Shown piece after piece: positions 17,546 to 26,461 of a stretch of DNA of 64,000 bases (position 1 is the first letter of the stretch; every line of letters starts with the position of its first letter). The DNA comes from Aureliella helgolandensis (lineage in GTDB: Bacteria > Planctomycetota > Planctomycetia > Pirellulales > Pirellulaceae). The position numbers were made by a program, and so were the translations under genes. The stretch lies in NCBI RefSeq assembly GCF_007752135.1, contig NZ_CP036298.1, positions 5,952,859 through 6,016,858 on the forward strand, given 5' to 3'. The notes beneath the pieces were generated by a model, which ran no database searches, had not been told where the DNA came from, and saw nothing but the letters and a program-made list of their open reading frames with translations.

Positions 17546-18664
17546 CTACGCGGTGCTGCCTTGTAGATGGCGACGCAATTTGGCTGCCGTGGATGTCAGC
17601 GGCAAGTCACAGACCTCGAGCTCGACCCATTGCCAATCGACTCCCAGAGGTTTTGCTTGGCCTGCGGACAGCGATGCTTCGAAGCAGTGCAAGCTAATCT
17701 TATAGCGCGTCACGGCATGCCGGAGCACGAGCAGCCGCTGAGTAATCTTGCACTCCAAATCCAAATCCGAGTTCAATGCCGCTTCCACCAGCGAGCTCTC
17801 TTGGGGTTCAGTCTCTAGCAGCTTGGATGCGTTGGCCGCTGGCCTTCCATTTACGGAGCGAGTGCCGACCGAAACAGCCAACAATTCCGTGATATCGACG
17901 CGTGGGAAATCCCACAATCCCTGCCACCATTTACCGTCTCCATTGCGGCGCATGAGGTATTTACCGTGCCGGGCGACCACGACTAAACCATGCACCCGTG
18001 CTTCAGTGGGCACCTTCTTTTTGAGCACAGGCAGACGCAATTGAGTGCCTTGGCGGTAGGCTACGCAAAACTTGGAAACGGAACACGAGGAACACTCCGG
18101 CTGAGCCGGTTTGCAGACGAGACTTCCGAGCTCCATCACGGCTTGATTGATGGCAGCCGACCCACCGCCGCGCCTCGGCAAAAGCGATTCTGCAAACGCC
18201 CATAACTCTTTCTGAGCGGCCGTAGTCGTCGGCTCGAGTTCCAATCCCATGAGGCGACTGAAGAGCCGAATCGTATTCGCTTCCAAGATCGGGGAGGGCA
18301 TGTCGTAGGCAAATGAGGTAATAGCGCCGGCGGTGTAGCGCCCGACACCGGGCAGCGACAGGACGTCGTCAAATTGAGTTGGAAATGTTCCACCAAACTC
18401 CTGAACGACCATTTTCGCCGCGGCATGTAATTGTCGCGCTCGTCGATAATACCCCAATCCTGACCAGAGCGTTAAAACCTCTTGCTCTTCGGCGGCGGCC
18501 AAATCCGAGACCGTAGGAAAGGTGTGAAGAAACCGATGGTAGTAATCGATCACTGTTGCAACTTGCGTCTGTTGCAGCATGATCTCGCTGACCCAGATGG
18601 CGTAGGGGTCGCGCGTCTGTCGCCAGGGTAGACTGCGCGCATGGCGCTCAAACCATGCCCCCAA
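17546..18664 (-). CDS. mutY: A/G-specific adenine glycosylase with Glu at the usual catalytic Asp
   Basis: DNA repair enzyme removing adenine opposite 8-oxoguanine. A 372-residue protein with WVSEIMLQQTQV (general-acid Glu), the helix-hairpin-helix LPGVGRYTAGAI, the iron-sulfur cluster Cys pattern C-x6-C-x2-C-x5-C (CKPAQPECSSCSVSKFC), and a C-terminal NUDIX-like domain. Oddity: the motif PILDGNVxR of known MutY, which carries the catalytic Asp, reads PILEANTIRLF here. The start is a TTG at 18664; in-frame codons upstream run to a CTG overlapping the TGA of the preceding gene, so translational coupling is possible. Third gene of a minus-strand operon with two PDZ proteins. Confidence 0.88.
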   Translation of the reverse strand: MGAWFERHARSLPWRQTRDPYAIWVSEIMLQQTQVATVIDYYHRFLHTFPTVSDLAAAEEQEVLTLWSGLGYYRRARQLHAAAKMVVQEFGGTFPTQFDDVLSLPGVGRYTAGAITSFAYDMPSPILEANTIRLFSRLMGLELEPTTTAAQKELWAFAESLLPRRGGGSAAINQAVMELGSLVCKPAQPECSSCSVSKFCVAYRQGTQLRLPVLKKKVPTEARVHGLVVVARHGKYLMRRNGDGKWWQGLWDFPRVDITELLAVSVGTRSVNGRPAANASKLLETEPQESSLVEAALNSDLDLECKITQRLLVLRHAVTRYKISLHCFEASLSAGQAKPLGVDWQWVELEVCDLPLTSTAAKLRRHLQGSTA

Positions 18665-18714
18665 CCGCTTGCGGAAACTTGCCTTGGACTGCGATGAGTC
18701 GAGAAGTGCGGAAC

Positions 18715-20157
18715 TCAGTAGCTCGGCTCCTCACCCAACTTGACCGTGACCACAATTACCTGGTCTTCGGAGGGCTGTTCACCGTCCTTATCTGGCTGAG
18801 GCTTGTCATCGGGAATGGGCACAGGCGCGGGCAACATGCGCAGCCGCCGTCGCGATTCCGGCGCTCGCGTCAGGGTGACTTGGATTGGCTCTCCCACCCG
18901 GTATTTCCCCAACTCGGAGCGGAGTTCGTCAAAATTCTTAATGGGTACGTCCCCCACTAAATCGAGCCTGTCCTCCAGCTGGATCCCAGCTAAATCGGCG
19001 GCCGATCCAGGTACGACCTGCGTCACTACAGCTTGCGGTGCTGCCACTCCCAAGAAACCACCATGACCATAAAAAATCTTCACACTGTCCAGCTGTTTAG
19101 AAATCTTGGCGACCCCCTCCTGAGTGACTTCGGTTCCGAACAGTCTCAGATACTGACTAACCGGAAGACTCGACAACAACTCCACCGCAGAATCGTCAAT
19201 GTTCGAATACGAGATCTCCAAGTATTCAATATCGACCAGTTCTCGAAGAAGTGCGAAATCGTCAGGCGAGACCTCAACATGCCGAAACTTGAGATTCCTT
19301 AAATTGCTCAAATGGCTAATCGATTCCAACAGCTCGCGTTCCAGACGCAGCCCATTGATATACAGAGTATCAATCGATTTCAGGAAACGAATACGTTGAA
19401 CGGCATCGCGATTCCAGTCAAACGAAATATCCAGCTCAAGGACCGACTGCAGATTCGCAGTGGACATAGCCTCATCGTTGTAGAGCCGAATCGGCCCATG
19501 GTGCAGCTTGGCACCGTGCAACTTGAGTTTTTGAACTGCTTGAGCCTCCTGAACATCATCGATGGCTTGCAACGTCGTGCGGGCGAGGGCTCCTGCATAC
19601 GTTACTTGTCCGGCAACCTCTTGCAAAATTCGTCGCGCGGTTAAACCGATTTGCAAATCGTTCTCAGTCGCCAAAGTTCCGAGCAACTCGATCAACTGTG
19701 CCCCCGTGTTGTGATCCACTCGGTCGATCACTTGCTGAATCACCTTCAAGCTCGCGACGGGGTGTTGCTCCAATCGCCATCGGGCCAGTTGCCGGGCTCG
19801 GTAGCTGGAATCATTCAACCCAGCAATGCTCTCCAGGATCTGCTGCTCATCGGGGGGCTCGGGTTGCAAACCACTTTCAGCCACTGGATCGGAGGATTTT
19901 TCCGCACCGCTCTCCCGCCCTTCAGTGGTCTCCGGCGCATCATTATTCTCCAGCGCTGCGGTGGTCTCCGGCGGCGGAGCGTCCTGAGCGTTCGCACCTG
20001 CAGTGACCAGACAGATCATCAGGCAAACTACCAACAGCCCCATTCGATAAGCTCGCACTGGGCCCAGTGCGGCGAAAGAGGACGGCATTCGCCACACTCG
20101 GAAGACTTGCAACGGTGAGGCGAGCTTATTGCGATAAACACTTGGTAAACCTTGCAT
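18715..20157 (-). CDS. Exported leucine-rich-repeat and PDZ protein
   Basis: A 480-residue protein. An N-terminal signal segment (about residues 36-58, ending ANA-QDA) is followed by an acidic linker, a helical part, leucine-rich-repeat-like strands (ELDISF, TLYINGLRL, NLRNLKFRHVEV, DIEYLEISYSNI) at about 215-335, and a PDZ domain (about 345-435) with GFLGVAAPQ and AADLAGIQLEDRL. The C-terminal tail is acidic. No protease triad is present, so it is probably a scaffold or sensor. The ATG at 20157 overlaps the previous gene's TAA by one base (TAATG), indicating translational coupling. A start at the Met near residue 24 or 39 is possible. Confidence 0.78.
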   Translation of the reverse strand: MQGLPSVYRNKLASPLQVFRVWRMPSSFAALGPVRAYRMGLLVVCLMICLVTAGANAQDAPPPETTAALENNDAPETTEGRESGAEKSSDPVAESGLQPEPPDEQQILESIAGLNDSSYRARQLARWRLEQHPVASLKVIQQVIDRVDHNTGAQLIELLGTLATENDLQIGLTARRILQEVAGQVTYAGALARTTLQAIDDVQEAQAVQKLKLHGAKLHHGPIRLYNDEAMSTANLQSVLELDISFDWNRDAVQRIRFLKSIDTLYINGLRLERELLESISHLSNLRNLKFRHVEVSPDDFALLRELVDIEYLEISYSNIDDSAVELLSSLPVSQYLRLFGTEVTQEGVAKISKQLDSVKIFYGHGGFLGVAAPQAVVTQVVPGSAADLAGIQLEDRLDLVGDVPIKNFDELRSELGKYRVGEPIQVTLTRAPESRRRLRMLPAPVPIPDDKPQPDKDGEQPSEDQVIVVTVKLGEEPSY

Positions 20158-21584
20158 TATTCTTCGATTTTCAGTCCATTCACGATTTGGTTGAGTTTCG
20201 ATTGCGTACTGCGCAGTTTTTCTCGCGCCTGTTGCAGCTCATCACGCAATGAACGCACTTCATCTTCTAGGTCGGCGATGCGGCGCACCGTTTCTGGCGA
20301 TGCTGCCGAGGGTTCCTCAGGAGTGAGCTGCAGAGCGACCTCTTCGCGCGAATCGATCGGTGAAGCGGGAGCGGCCTCGGCTGAGGGGGCCGGCGGCGCT
20401 GGCCTCATGGCAATCGTTCCACGAGTATTATTGATGCGGTCGGTTGGCAGCCGCTTGTCACGCGTCGCCACCGAGGCGTTCGTCAAGGTCACCGCCAACT
20501 TACGCGAAAACCCTCCGCGATAGACCATCAATTGTACTGTATCGCCGGCCTCAGCGCCGGCCAGCCAAACTTGCAAGTCGCGAACGCCTTGAATCGGTTT
20601 CCCACCGGCTTCCACGATGCAATCTCCAGCTTGAATAGTTGCCAGGGAGGCCGGAGAACCACTGGCAACGTTGGTAACAGCCGCGCCACGAAAAGCGCTG
20701 ATGCCAAACTGATTCCGAAACTCCGTCGATAGATCGGCCGCCTCCACACCCAACCATGCTTTTCCCGAAAGACTGGCCGCGGAAGACGTTCCTCCTGCAA
20801 TCCGTTGCGCCAGGTCAGCATCCATAAACACGACGACCAATTCGATGCTGCGGCCCTCACGAGTCACTAGAAATCTTGCACTATCACCGGGCTTCAACGG
20901 ACTCAATTGCTCCACCATGTCGTCCAAGGTGGTAATGCCATTTCCGTTGATCGCCACAATTCGATCATGCACCTCAAAGCCCGCTTTCCAAGCTGGCGAG
21001 CGGTTGGTGATGTGCGAAACGCGGACTCCCAATCCCCCGCTCTGAAGCTCTTCGGCCTCAAGCCCAAGATACAATCTCCCAGCAGTTTCCGCTGGTGATG
21101 AAACGCTTGGGGTGGCGGCGGCGGGCGAGGTCGCGCCAGGAATTTGATTGCGGGGAACAGATGTCAGGGGAGGGGGAGCCGAAATCGACGGCGGCTCCAG
21201 GATGGAAGCTCCGCCTGAAATACTCTCAAGGGGCTTAGCCGGAATTGCATTGCTCGGGGGCTGGCTCTCTTTGGGCGCTGGCAATTCTTCGACGCTCCCT
21301 GCCGGTGAGCTGGGGATCGCATTCTCTTTCGGCTCCGACGTCGGTTGCTTAAACTGCTCTACCAGCGACTCCAGCTTCTCCAAGTAACTCTGGGCATGTG
21401 CCACCTGCCCCCAGCTCGCAACAGCGGCCAGGGCCAGCAGAGTAGGGAGGAGGGTGCGGCTCGCGCACCAGCGTCCTCCCAATCCAAGCCAGGAAGCTGT
21501 CCAAACAGCCGAGAAAGAGGGTTGGGGAGCAGATGAGTCCAATTCGACTGCTTGCATGACGAGCCGTTCCTTTGCCAATTCCAT
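20157..21584 (-). CDS. Exported protein with two PDZ domains and C-terminal coiled coil
   Basis: About 475 residues: a long n-region then a signal segment (LLPTLLALAAVASWGQVAHAQ), a Pro/Ser-rich linker, PDZ 1 (about 165-255; RLYLGLEAEEL, SPAWKAGFEVHDRI, GDSARFLV), PDZ 2 (about 275-365; AWLGVEAADL, SPASLATIQAGDCI), a second linker, and a C-terminal coiled coil (EDEVRSLRDELQQAREKL). No peptidase domain is attached, unlike HtrA. The start is uncertain: ATG 21584 is used here; TTG 21608 and ATG 21557 (AAGGAA upstream) are alternatives. First gene of the operon with the LRR-PDZ gene and mutY. Confidence 0.78.
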   Translation of the reverse strand: MELAKERLVMQAVELDSSAPQPSFSAVWTASWLGLGGRWCASRTLLPTLLALAAVASWGQVAHAQSYLEKLESLVEQFKQPTSEPKENAIPSSPAGSVEELPAPKESQPPSNAIPAKPLESISGGASILEPPSISAPPPLTSVPRNQIPGATSPAAATPSVSSPAETAGRLYLGLEAEELQSGGLGVRVSHITNRSPAWKAGFEVHDRIVAINGNGITTLDDMVEQLSPLKPGDSARFLVTREGRSIELVVVFMDADLAQRIAGGTSSAASLSGKAWLGVEAADLSTEFRNQFGISAFRGAAVTNVASGSPASLATIQAGDCIVEAGGKPIQGVRDLQVWLAGAEAGDTVQLMVYRGGFSRKLAVTLTNASVATRDKRLPTDRINNTRGTIAMRPAPPAPSAEAAPASPIDSREEVALQLTPEEPSAASPETVRRIADLEDEVRSLRDELQQAREKLRSTQSKLNQIVNGLKIEE

Positions 21585-21745
21585 TTTCCGATCGATCCCA
21601 ATATTCAAGTTTACGTCGCTACGTAAACCTTTTCTCTTGCCATTTTCTTATTGTACAGGTCCGTACAATTTCACCGAGTCGATAAAATCAAATTGAGCGG
21701 GTTCACAAACGTTTTTCCACCTCCTCCAAGAAGACATCTGGTAAA

Positions 21746-22696
21746 TTGGGCGAATTACAAGCTTCGGGTATCGAGCCGGCTGAGCTCTTGCAGCTCCTAA
21801 ATTGGATCCAAATCGCATTGCCTCACAATGAGCGTCGCGCTCGGTTGGGGGAAGCCATTGAACGCTATCGACAGGGCCCCTTCTTACAGCCTTCCCAAGT
21901 GGTTTCAGGTTCCAAGCGATTGGCAGCAGCCTATTTCGTCCCGCTCCCCGGCCAAGTGGCCACCTTGGGTGGTGTCCGCTGCGTGTCGGGGCAGGAAACG
22001 CTGGCGATCGAGCTGCTGCGTCAGTCCGCCAATAAGGCGCGGCAACTGGGGTTATCGCAGATCCAAGCTGTGGTTCCCCAAACCGACTCGATCACTCCGA
22101 AATTGCTGCACCGGGCTGGCTTTACGAAGTTGACGACCGTCAGCCACTTGACGCTCGAGCTGAACGGAACCTCTACTCAGAAACGGCCGGCGTCTCCTGG
22201 CAATACTGCTGCTCCGACGCAAGGGATGTTCCGCTCAGCCCGAGAACTATCCAGTCGCCGCCTAGCCTACTTGATCCACCAAACCTTCGAAGGCACTCTC
22301 GACTGCCCAGCGCTCAACGGCAAACGCGATCACCAACAGGTACTTGCTGGATTCTTAGACGGCCAGCCTCTTCGGCAACAAGCCCACTGGTTTACCTTGC
22401 ACACCCTCGGTCCAAACGCCACCGGTACTTTGGTCTCCTCCGAGCTCGCCGGTTGCTTGCTACTCAACCCACACGGCAACGAATTGGTGGAACTGAGCTA
22501 TTTGGGATTACTACCCTCGATGCGTGGGCAGGGCTTCGGGCGTCAACTGGTATCCCAAGCGATCGACGTTGCACAGTCGCTCAAGGCCTCGTTGCTGGTG
22601 GCTGCCGTCGACGATGCCAATACGCCAGCACTCTCGATCTACCAGCAATTCGGGTTCACCCCCCACCAAAGCTTTAGCGTCTGGCTACAAGCCTGA
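21746..22696 (+). CDS. GNAT-family N-acetyltransferase, two-domain
   Basis: A 316-residue protein whose C-terminal half (about residues 170-316) is a GNAT domain: VELSYLGLLPSMRGQGFGRQL holds the acetyl-CoA-binding R-x-x-G-x-G motif, and DDANTPALSIYQQFGF is the typical late beta strand and helix. The N-terminal half looks like a degenerate GNAT repeat (VPLPGQVATLGGVRCVSGQ, and LLHRAGFTKL). Start is a TTG at 21746 because no ATG or GTG lies in frame between the upstream stop and the conserved part. Divergent from the PDZ operon. Acceptor substrate unknown. Confidence 0.72.
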   Translation: MGELQASGIEPAELLQLLNWIQIALPHNERRARLGEAIERYRQGPFLQPSQVVSGSKRLAAAYFVPLPGQVATLGGVRCVSGQETLAIELLRQSANKARQLGLSQIQAVVPQTDSITPKLLHRAGFTKLTTVSHLTLELNGTSTQKRPASPGNTAAPTQGMFRSARELSSRRLAYLIHQTFEGTLDCPALNGKRDHQQVLAGFLDGQPLRQQAHWFTLHTLGPNATGTLVSSELAGCLLLNPHGNELVELSYLGLLPSMRGQGFGRQLVSQAIDVAQSLKASLLVAAVDDANTPALSIYQQFGFTPHQSFSVWLQA

Positions 22697-23229
22697 CTCG
22701 CCCTGCTGTTCCTCAAAGTGGGCACACAGTGAGTCGTCCTATCGCCCAATCCCCTCACTGCATAACGCTATTCGACCCAAGAGCGTTTTTTGAGTCTCGC
22801 CATAAAGGCAGCCAGCTCCACCAACATCTTTCCACCAACATCTTTCCACCAACATCTTTCCACCAACATCTTTCCATCTCCATCTTCCTGTCTCCATCTT
22901 CCTGCCCAAAACAGCTGCTGGATGCTTCGCAGCATTGAGCGAGGATGGGAGTGCATTTCGAGGTTGAATGGGACTGGAAAGCGATTCCGTCAATGGCGGG
23001 ACAGCCGTTCAATCAGCCGACTTGAGATGGCAGAAATCGGAGGGAGCCAATGCCTTTACTCATCCACCACGACTAGCAGCCTCGGAGAGCAGTGGCCGCG
23101 CACTAGATGCGCGAGGAGCCACGCGGACGTCAGCCCCCCCTTGCTTCATGAGGGTTGCATCTGAGATCGGCACCAGCCAACCGACGGGGAGATCACACCA
23201 AGAACGTCAGCTCACAGGCCGCCTGGGAC
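22697..23229. other. Spacer with a 14-bp tandem repeat, no credible gene
   Basis: About 530 bases. The only structure I see is the tandem repeat at 22817-22906. Several short open frames cross it but show no family features. Confidence 0.5.
22817..22906. repeat. 14-bp tandem repeat, two subfamilies
   Basis: Four perfect copies of TCCACCAACATCTT (22817-22872) followed, after a short junction, by two copies of the related unit TCCATCTTCCTGTC (22879-22906, last copy with one change). The period is 14 in both parts, suggesting expansion from a common ancestor unit. Confidence 0.88.
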
Positions 23230-23646
23230 TCAGCAGCAGTCGGCCGCGCGTTCAATCGCCGCGCGACGCAGCGGTCCGGCAACCTCGGTATCGAGCTGCA
23301 CCATTTTGTTGCCAGCGTCGACAAACACGACTCGCGGTTCAACAGCAGGCATCTCTTCCGCCTCTGCGACAAATGCAAACGTCGCAATGATGATAATGTC
23401 CCCGGGCTGAATGAGATGAGCGGCCGCGCCATTGGCACAGATATCGGTGCTCCCCTCCACGCCGGTGATCGCATAGGTCTCGACTCGCGTACCGCGCGTA
23501 ACATTCCAAACGTGAACCGCCTCATAGGGCCGGATATCCGCCGCTTGCAGGAGATTCGGTGGAATCGTCAGGGAGCCTTCGTAGTCTACGTCGGCTTGAG
23601 TAACGGTCGCGCGGTGAATTTTGGAGCGGAGAAATTTTCGATACAT
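23230..23646 (-). CDS. panD: Aspartate 1-decarboxylase proenzyme
   Basis: Makes beta-alanine from aspartate for pantothenate and coenzyme A. The 138-residue proenzyme starts [20 protein letters not shown], and self-cleavage is expected between Gly24 and Ser25 (DYEGSLTI), giving the pyruvoyl group. The later blocks [24 protein letters not shown] and GDIIIIATF are typical. The start at ATG 23646 places Gly24-Ser25 where the E. coli enzyme has it; the frame is open to 23673. No ribosome site is evident. No other pan gene is in the window. Confidence 0.93.
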   Translation of the reverse strand: MYRKFLRSKIHRATVTQADVDYEGSLTIPPNLLQAADIRPYEAVHVWNVTRGTRVETYAITGVEGSTDICANGAAAHLIQPGDIIIIATFAFVAEAEEMPAVEPRVVFVDAGNKMVQLDTEVAGPLRRAAIERAADCC

Positions 23647-23870
23647 AGCAAGAATCAGAATGCGATAGTGCAATTACACCCGTGACCAACGCCGGTGATT
23701 CAGTGAATGCACTGAATTGGAGGGCGTGCGGGACCGAATTGTACACCTCCACTAACGGATGGAATCCCCAAACAGCCGACATAACCCTCAAAGTCGCCAA
23801 AAACCGCCCTGCTCGGAGGTGAAATCCAGCTCCAGCGACTGTTCTGCGTAGTTTCTAACCGCCTCCAATT

Positions 23871-24662
23871 ATGCTGGAAGCTATGCACACTTCCATCCCT
23901 AACATTAGTCTAGTTCGTCGCTTGACCGCTCTTATCCTCAGTGCGGTGCCCGCTTGGATCGGTATTGAGTCGGCTCCAGCCGAGGAGTGGATGACTTGGA
24001 ATTCGACCTACACCCACGCCCCCAACAGCGGCCTGCGGGTTGATCAATACAACCAGCCTGTGCAACCGGAAGCCCCCTTTCGGGCCGACTACCAAAGTAG
24101 CGGATACCGGAACTACCGCAGTACGCTCCAGGTTGGGCAAACATCGGATAATTACCACAGGACCGAGCAATGGGGACGCCAGATTCAGCCGTATGAGCAG
24201 TGGCGATTCCCTTACCACCCCTATGCCGTGCCCTATTCGCAATGGGGGCCTCAGGCTCCGTACGGCATTTTCAATGGAGCCGGCTACGGTGGCTACTATC
24301 CCACTCCTTACCCCGGTAAAGGATTCCCGGGCGCAGGATATCCGGGTGGTGGTCACGCCGGTGGTGGTCAAGCCGGCAATCCGCCAAGCTCTCCCCCGCA
24401 TCACGGACCGCCACCAGCTGGAAATCAACCTCCCGCGGGTTATAGTCCCCCGGGCTACGGCAACTATCCAGGTAGCAACTATCCAGGTAGCAACTATCCA
24501 GGTAACAACTATCCAGGTAGCCGCTATCCAAACAATCCCGGTTCGCGTGGGTTCCCGCTATCACCGACCTACAATGGCCAGCCTTGGTACGACGGCAACT
24601 ACCCCGACGCGCCGCCACTGGACACTCAGTCAGATCGCGAGTTCTTCTACCGGCCTCGCTAG
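23871..24662 (+). CDS. Exported Gly/Tyr/Pro-rich protein with NYPGS repeats
   Basis: A 263-residue protein (or 259 from ATG 23883, which has GGAAG just upstream). An N-terminal signal peptide ends near SAPAEEW. The rest is low-complexity, rich in Gly, Tyr, Pro, Asn and Gln, with a central PYPGKGFPGAGYPGGG stretch and four tandem copies of a five-residue NYPGS/NYPGN unit encoded by 15-bp DNA repeats. Such proteins are common in planctomycetes and may be part of the cell surface or matrix; no catalytic motif is present. The C-terminus reads QSDREFFYRPR. Overlapping frames on both strands are coding shadows of this composition. Confidence 0.7.
   Translation: MLEAMHTSIPNISLVRRLTALILSAVPAWIGIESAPAEEWMTWNSTYTHAPNSGLRVDQYNQPVQPEAPFRADYQSSGYRNYRSTLQVGQTSDNYHRTEQWGRQIQPYEQWRFPYHPYAVPYSQWGPQAPYGIFNGAGYGGYYPTPYPGKGFPGAGYPGGGHAGGGQAGNPPSSPPHHGPPPAGNQPPAGYSPPGYGNYPGSNYPGSNYPGNNYPGSRYPNNPGSRGFPLSPTYNGQPWYDGNYPDAPPLDTQSDREFFYRPR
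24461..24520 (+). repeat. 15-bp tandem repeat inside the NYPGS protein gene
   Basis: Unit CAACTATCCAGGTAG, four copies with one base change in the third (GGTAA), giving NYPGS, NYPGS, NYPGN, NYPGS. In-frame period, so copy-number change would alter protein length without frameshift. Confidence 0.88.
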
Positions 24663-24671
24663 TGGATTGGC

Positions 24672-25406
24672 CTAGGCTTCCTCACGCTGTGCGATGCGAT
24701 CGCGCAGCTCTGCAGCCAGCTCGTATTGCTCGGAAGCCACGGCATCGGACAGCTGATCGCTAAGGCTTTTTTCGATCGAAAAATCACTCGTCAACGACTC
24801 CCGGAGATGGATTAATCTCTCCACCAACTCGTCCGACTCAAACTGATCTTCCCACCCCAGCTCTTCGAAACTCTCCCGAATTTGCTCAAGCCCCTGGTCC
24901 AACGCTTCGATGGCTTTGGCCGGCATTTGGTCTTCAATGGCAGCCAAGGCGCAGGCCTGACTGCGGTGGAAGAGGACGAAGGCACGATGCTGCTCGTGCT
25001 GGAACGTCCATTCTTCACAGGGTGAGTTTTCGCGGCAGAAATCCATCAAATCCAAGGTGTGATCGGCATCTTCAACCGCTCGATCAAACCGCTGCAGGCG
25101 CAGCCACGCAACCCGGCGATGGTAGAACTGCACAAACTCACGGTCAATCTCTGTCGATATTTCATCGTCCAGCTCAAAGGTAGGGTCCTCGCCTTCGCGC
25201 TGCTGAAGCAATTCGAGCAGCGTGGCATGGCCTTCTGGCCGTAAGCCATCGGGACGCCCTGTAGTCTCTAACTGAAGAATCCCCAAATCAACCCGCAACT
25301 GGATGATGTCCCGTCCATCTTCCCCTTTAAGCAATCGTACGCCGAGTGCTTCTGGCTCGAACGGCCATTGCTGCAATAAATCATCTAGGTGCTGGTTCGT
25401 GTTCAT
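24672..25406 (-). CDS. UVR-motif protein, otherwise uncharacterised
   Basis: A 244-residue acidic cytoplasmic protein. The C-terminal 35 residues form a UVR motif (LSDQLSDAVASEQYELAAELR), the helical hairpin used by UvrB and UvrC to contact each other, also seen in McsA-like proteins. The rest is helical, with tetratricopeptide-like spacing of aromatic residues (HRRVAWLRLQRFDRAVEDAD, HRAFVLFHRSQACALAAIE), but no recognised enzyme domain. Converges with the NYPGS gene with a nine-base gap. It could be an adaptor for a Clp or repair complex; function is inferred from the motif only. Confidence 0.75.
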   Translation of the reverse strand: MNTNQHLDDLLQQWPFEPEALGVRLLKGEDGRDIIQLRVDLGILQLETTGRPDGLRPEGHATLLELLQQREGEDPTFELDDEISTEIDREFVQFYHRRVAWLRLQRFDRAVEDADHTLDLMDFCRENSPCEEWTFQHEQHRAFVLFHRSQACALAAIEDQMPAKAIEALDQGLEQIRESFEELGWEDQFESDELVERLIHLRESLTSDFSIEKSLSDQLSDAVASEQYELAAELRDRIAQREEA

Positions 25407-25634
25407 GACAAGTTGTCCCCCAAAGAAAAACTAGTTCACGTCAGCAAGTATAGCAACTGAATCGCGACAGTGAAGGATTGGGTCCCGCCGAGCTCGGGGA
25501 GTTACCGGGCATGGCTGTTTGCTGATGGGAATGGCGAACGTTTAACGGTTAGCCTGCTGCACGCCCCCCCCACAGGCACGAGGCATCTCCTCCGCTTTCC
25601 CCTACTAAAGTCGGGTAGGGCGGTCCCGCAAATT

Positions 25635-26285
25635 TTAAGTCAGCCAGCCGGAGGTGGCTTGGACAGCTAGTTGGAATTCGGATTCATCGAGTCCCAGCAA
25701 TTGCTGGGCACGGACCATCGAGCTCATGCGTCCCGGCGAAATTTCTCCATCGGCGCCCGCCACTCCAAACATCGCTTGAACCATCAGCAATTTTTCATCA
25801 TGCGTTCGCCGCGGTGCCGCAGTGGCCAGGAAGTTGCTTGTGTTCAATCTCTTAACTTGGACTTGTGAACAAGCTTTCCCCAAGTCTTCGCGGGTTAAAT
25901 TCTCCTCGGTCATATTCTCAAACAACCGGCGTGCGATGCGAATTTCTCCTTCCGTTACCTGCCCATCCTCAACCATCATCAAAGCCAGAATCGTAAGCAA
26001 ATCGATCTCAAAGGGTGCCTCGTTAGTCTGAGGCATCGTCGATCCCCCGCTCCCGGTCGCGGGTACCATATGATTTGTCAGCACCACCGGCTCAAAAGAG
26101 GATTTGCAATTGCTGCACTCCACGTATTCGTGCAGCCCACCGATCGGCAGTACTGGAATGAAATAGAGGGTCAGGAATGGACGCGAGGCCCGCAAGCGGA
26201 ACGACTCCGTCGACTCACAATTGGGACATGCGAACATTCCGCGCAAACGCGTGCTGGCCCAATCAAACGTCCCGATGACAAGCAT
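25635..26285 (-). CDS. Zinc-ribbon plus TerB-like domain protein
   Basis: A 216-residue protein. The N-terminal part has two Cys pairs (FACPNCESTESF and VECSNCKSSFEP), a zinc ribbon of the zinc_ribbon_15 type, separated by a hydrophobic hairpin (FLTLYFIPVLPIGG). The C-terminal part (about residues 95-216) resembles a TerB/DjlA-like helical domain: LLTILALMMVEDGQVTEGEI and the acidic AGADGEISPGRM fit its metal-binding loops. Cytoplasmic or membrane-associated through the hairpin. No tellurite genes are nearby, so the domain name does not imply tellurite resistance. ATG start at 26285. Confidence 0.7.
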   Translation of the reverse strand: MLVIGTFDWASTRLRGMFACPNCESTESFRLRASRPFLTLYFIPVLPIGGLHEYVECSNCKSSFEPVVLTNHMVPATGSGGSTMPQTNEAPFEIDLLTILALMMVEDGQVTEGEIRIARRLFENMTEENLTREDLGKACSQVQVKRLNTSNFLATAAPRRTHDEKLLMVQAMFGVAGADGEISPGRMSSMVRAQQLLGLDESEFQLAVQATSGWLT

Positions 26286-26461
26286 AAATCACTGCGCTCC
26301 GAAGACTAACGGGGTGAGATAAAGTAAGGTTAGCGGTAAAGAAAGTTGCGAACTTCGTTGAGCCTCGTAGCGGCTCATTGGGGAAGGCCTCCCAGCCAGT
26401 AGCTTTCAACTTTATCTACAAGACTTTGTTTACAAAACTTTGTTTACTGCACGATCCTTGA

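Noticed and set aside
22790-23164. Open frames over the 14-bp repeats
   Set aside because: Kept open by the tandem array, no conserved features on either strand.
24040-24675. 211-codon frame overlapping the NYPGS protein
   Set aside because: Shadow of the repetitive composition; the other frame has the signal peptide and ordered repeats.
25635-26285. Tellurite resistance function
   Set aside because: Only a TerB-like domain is seen; no ter gene cluster is present.
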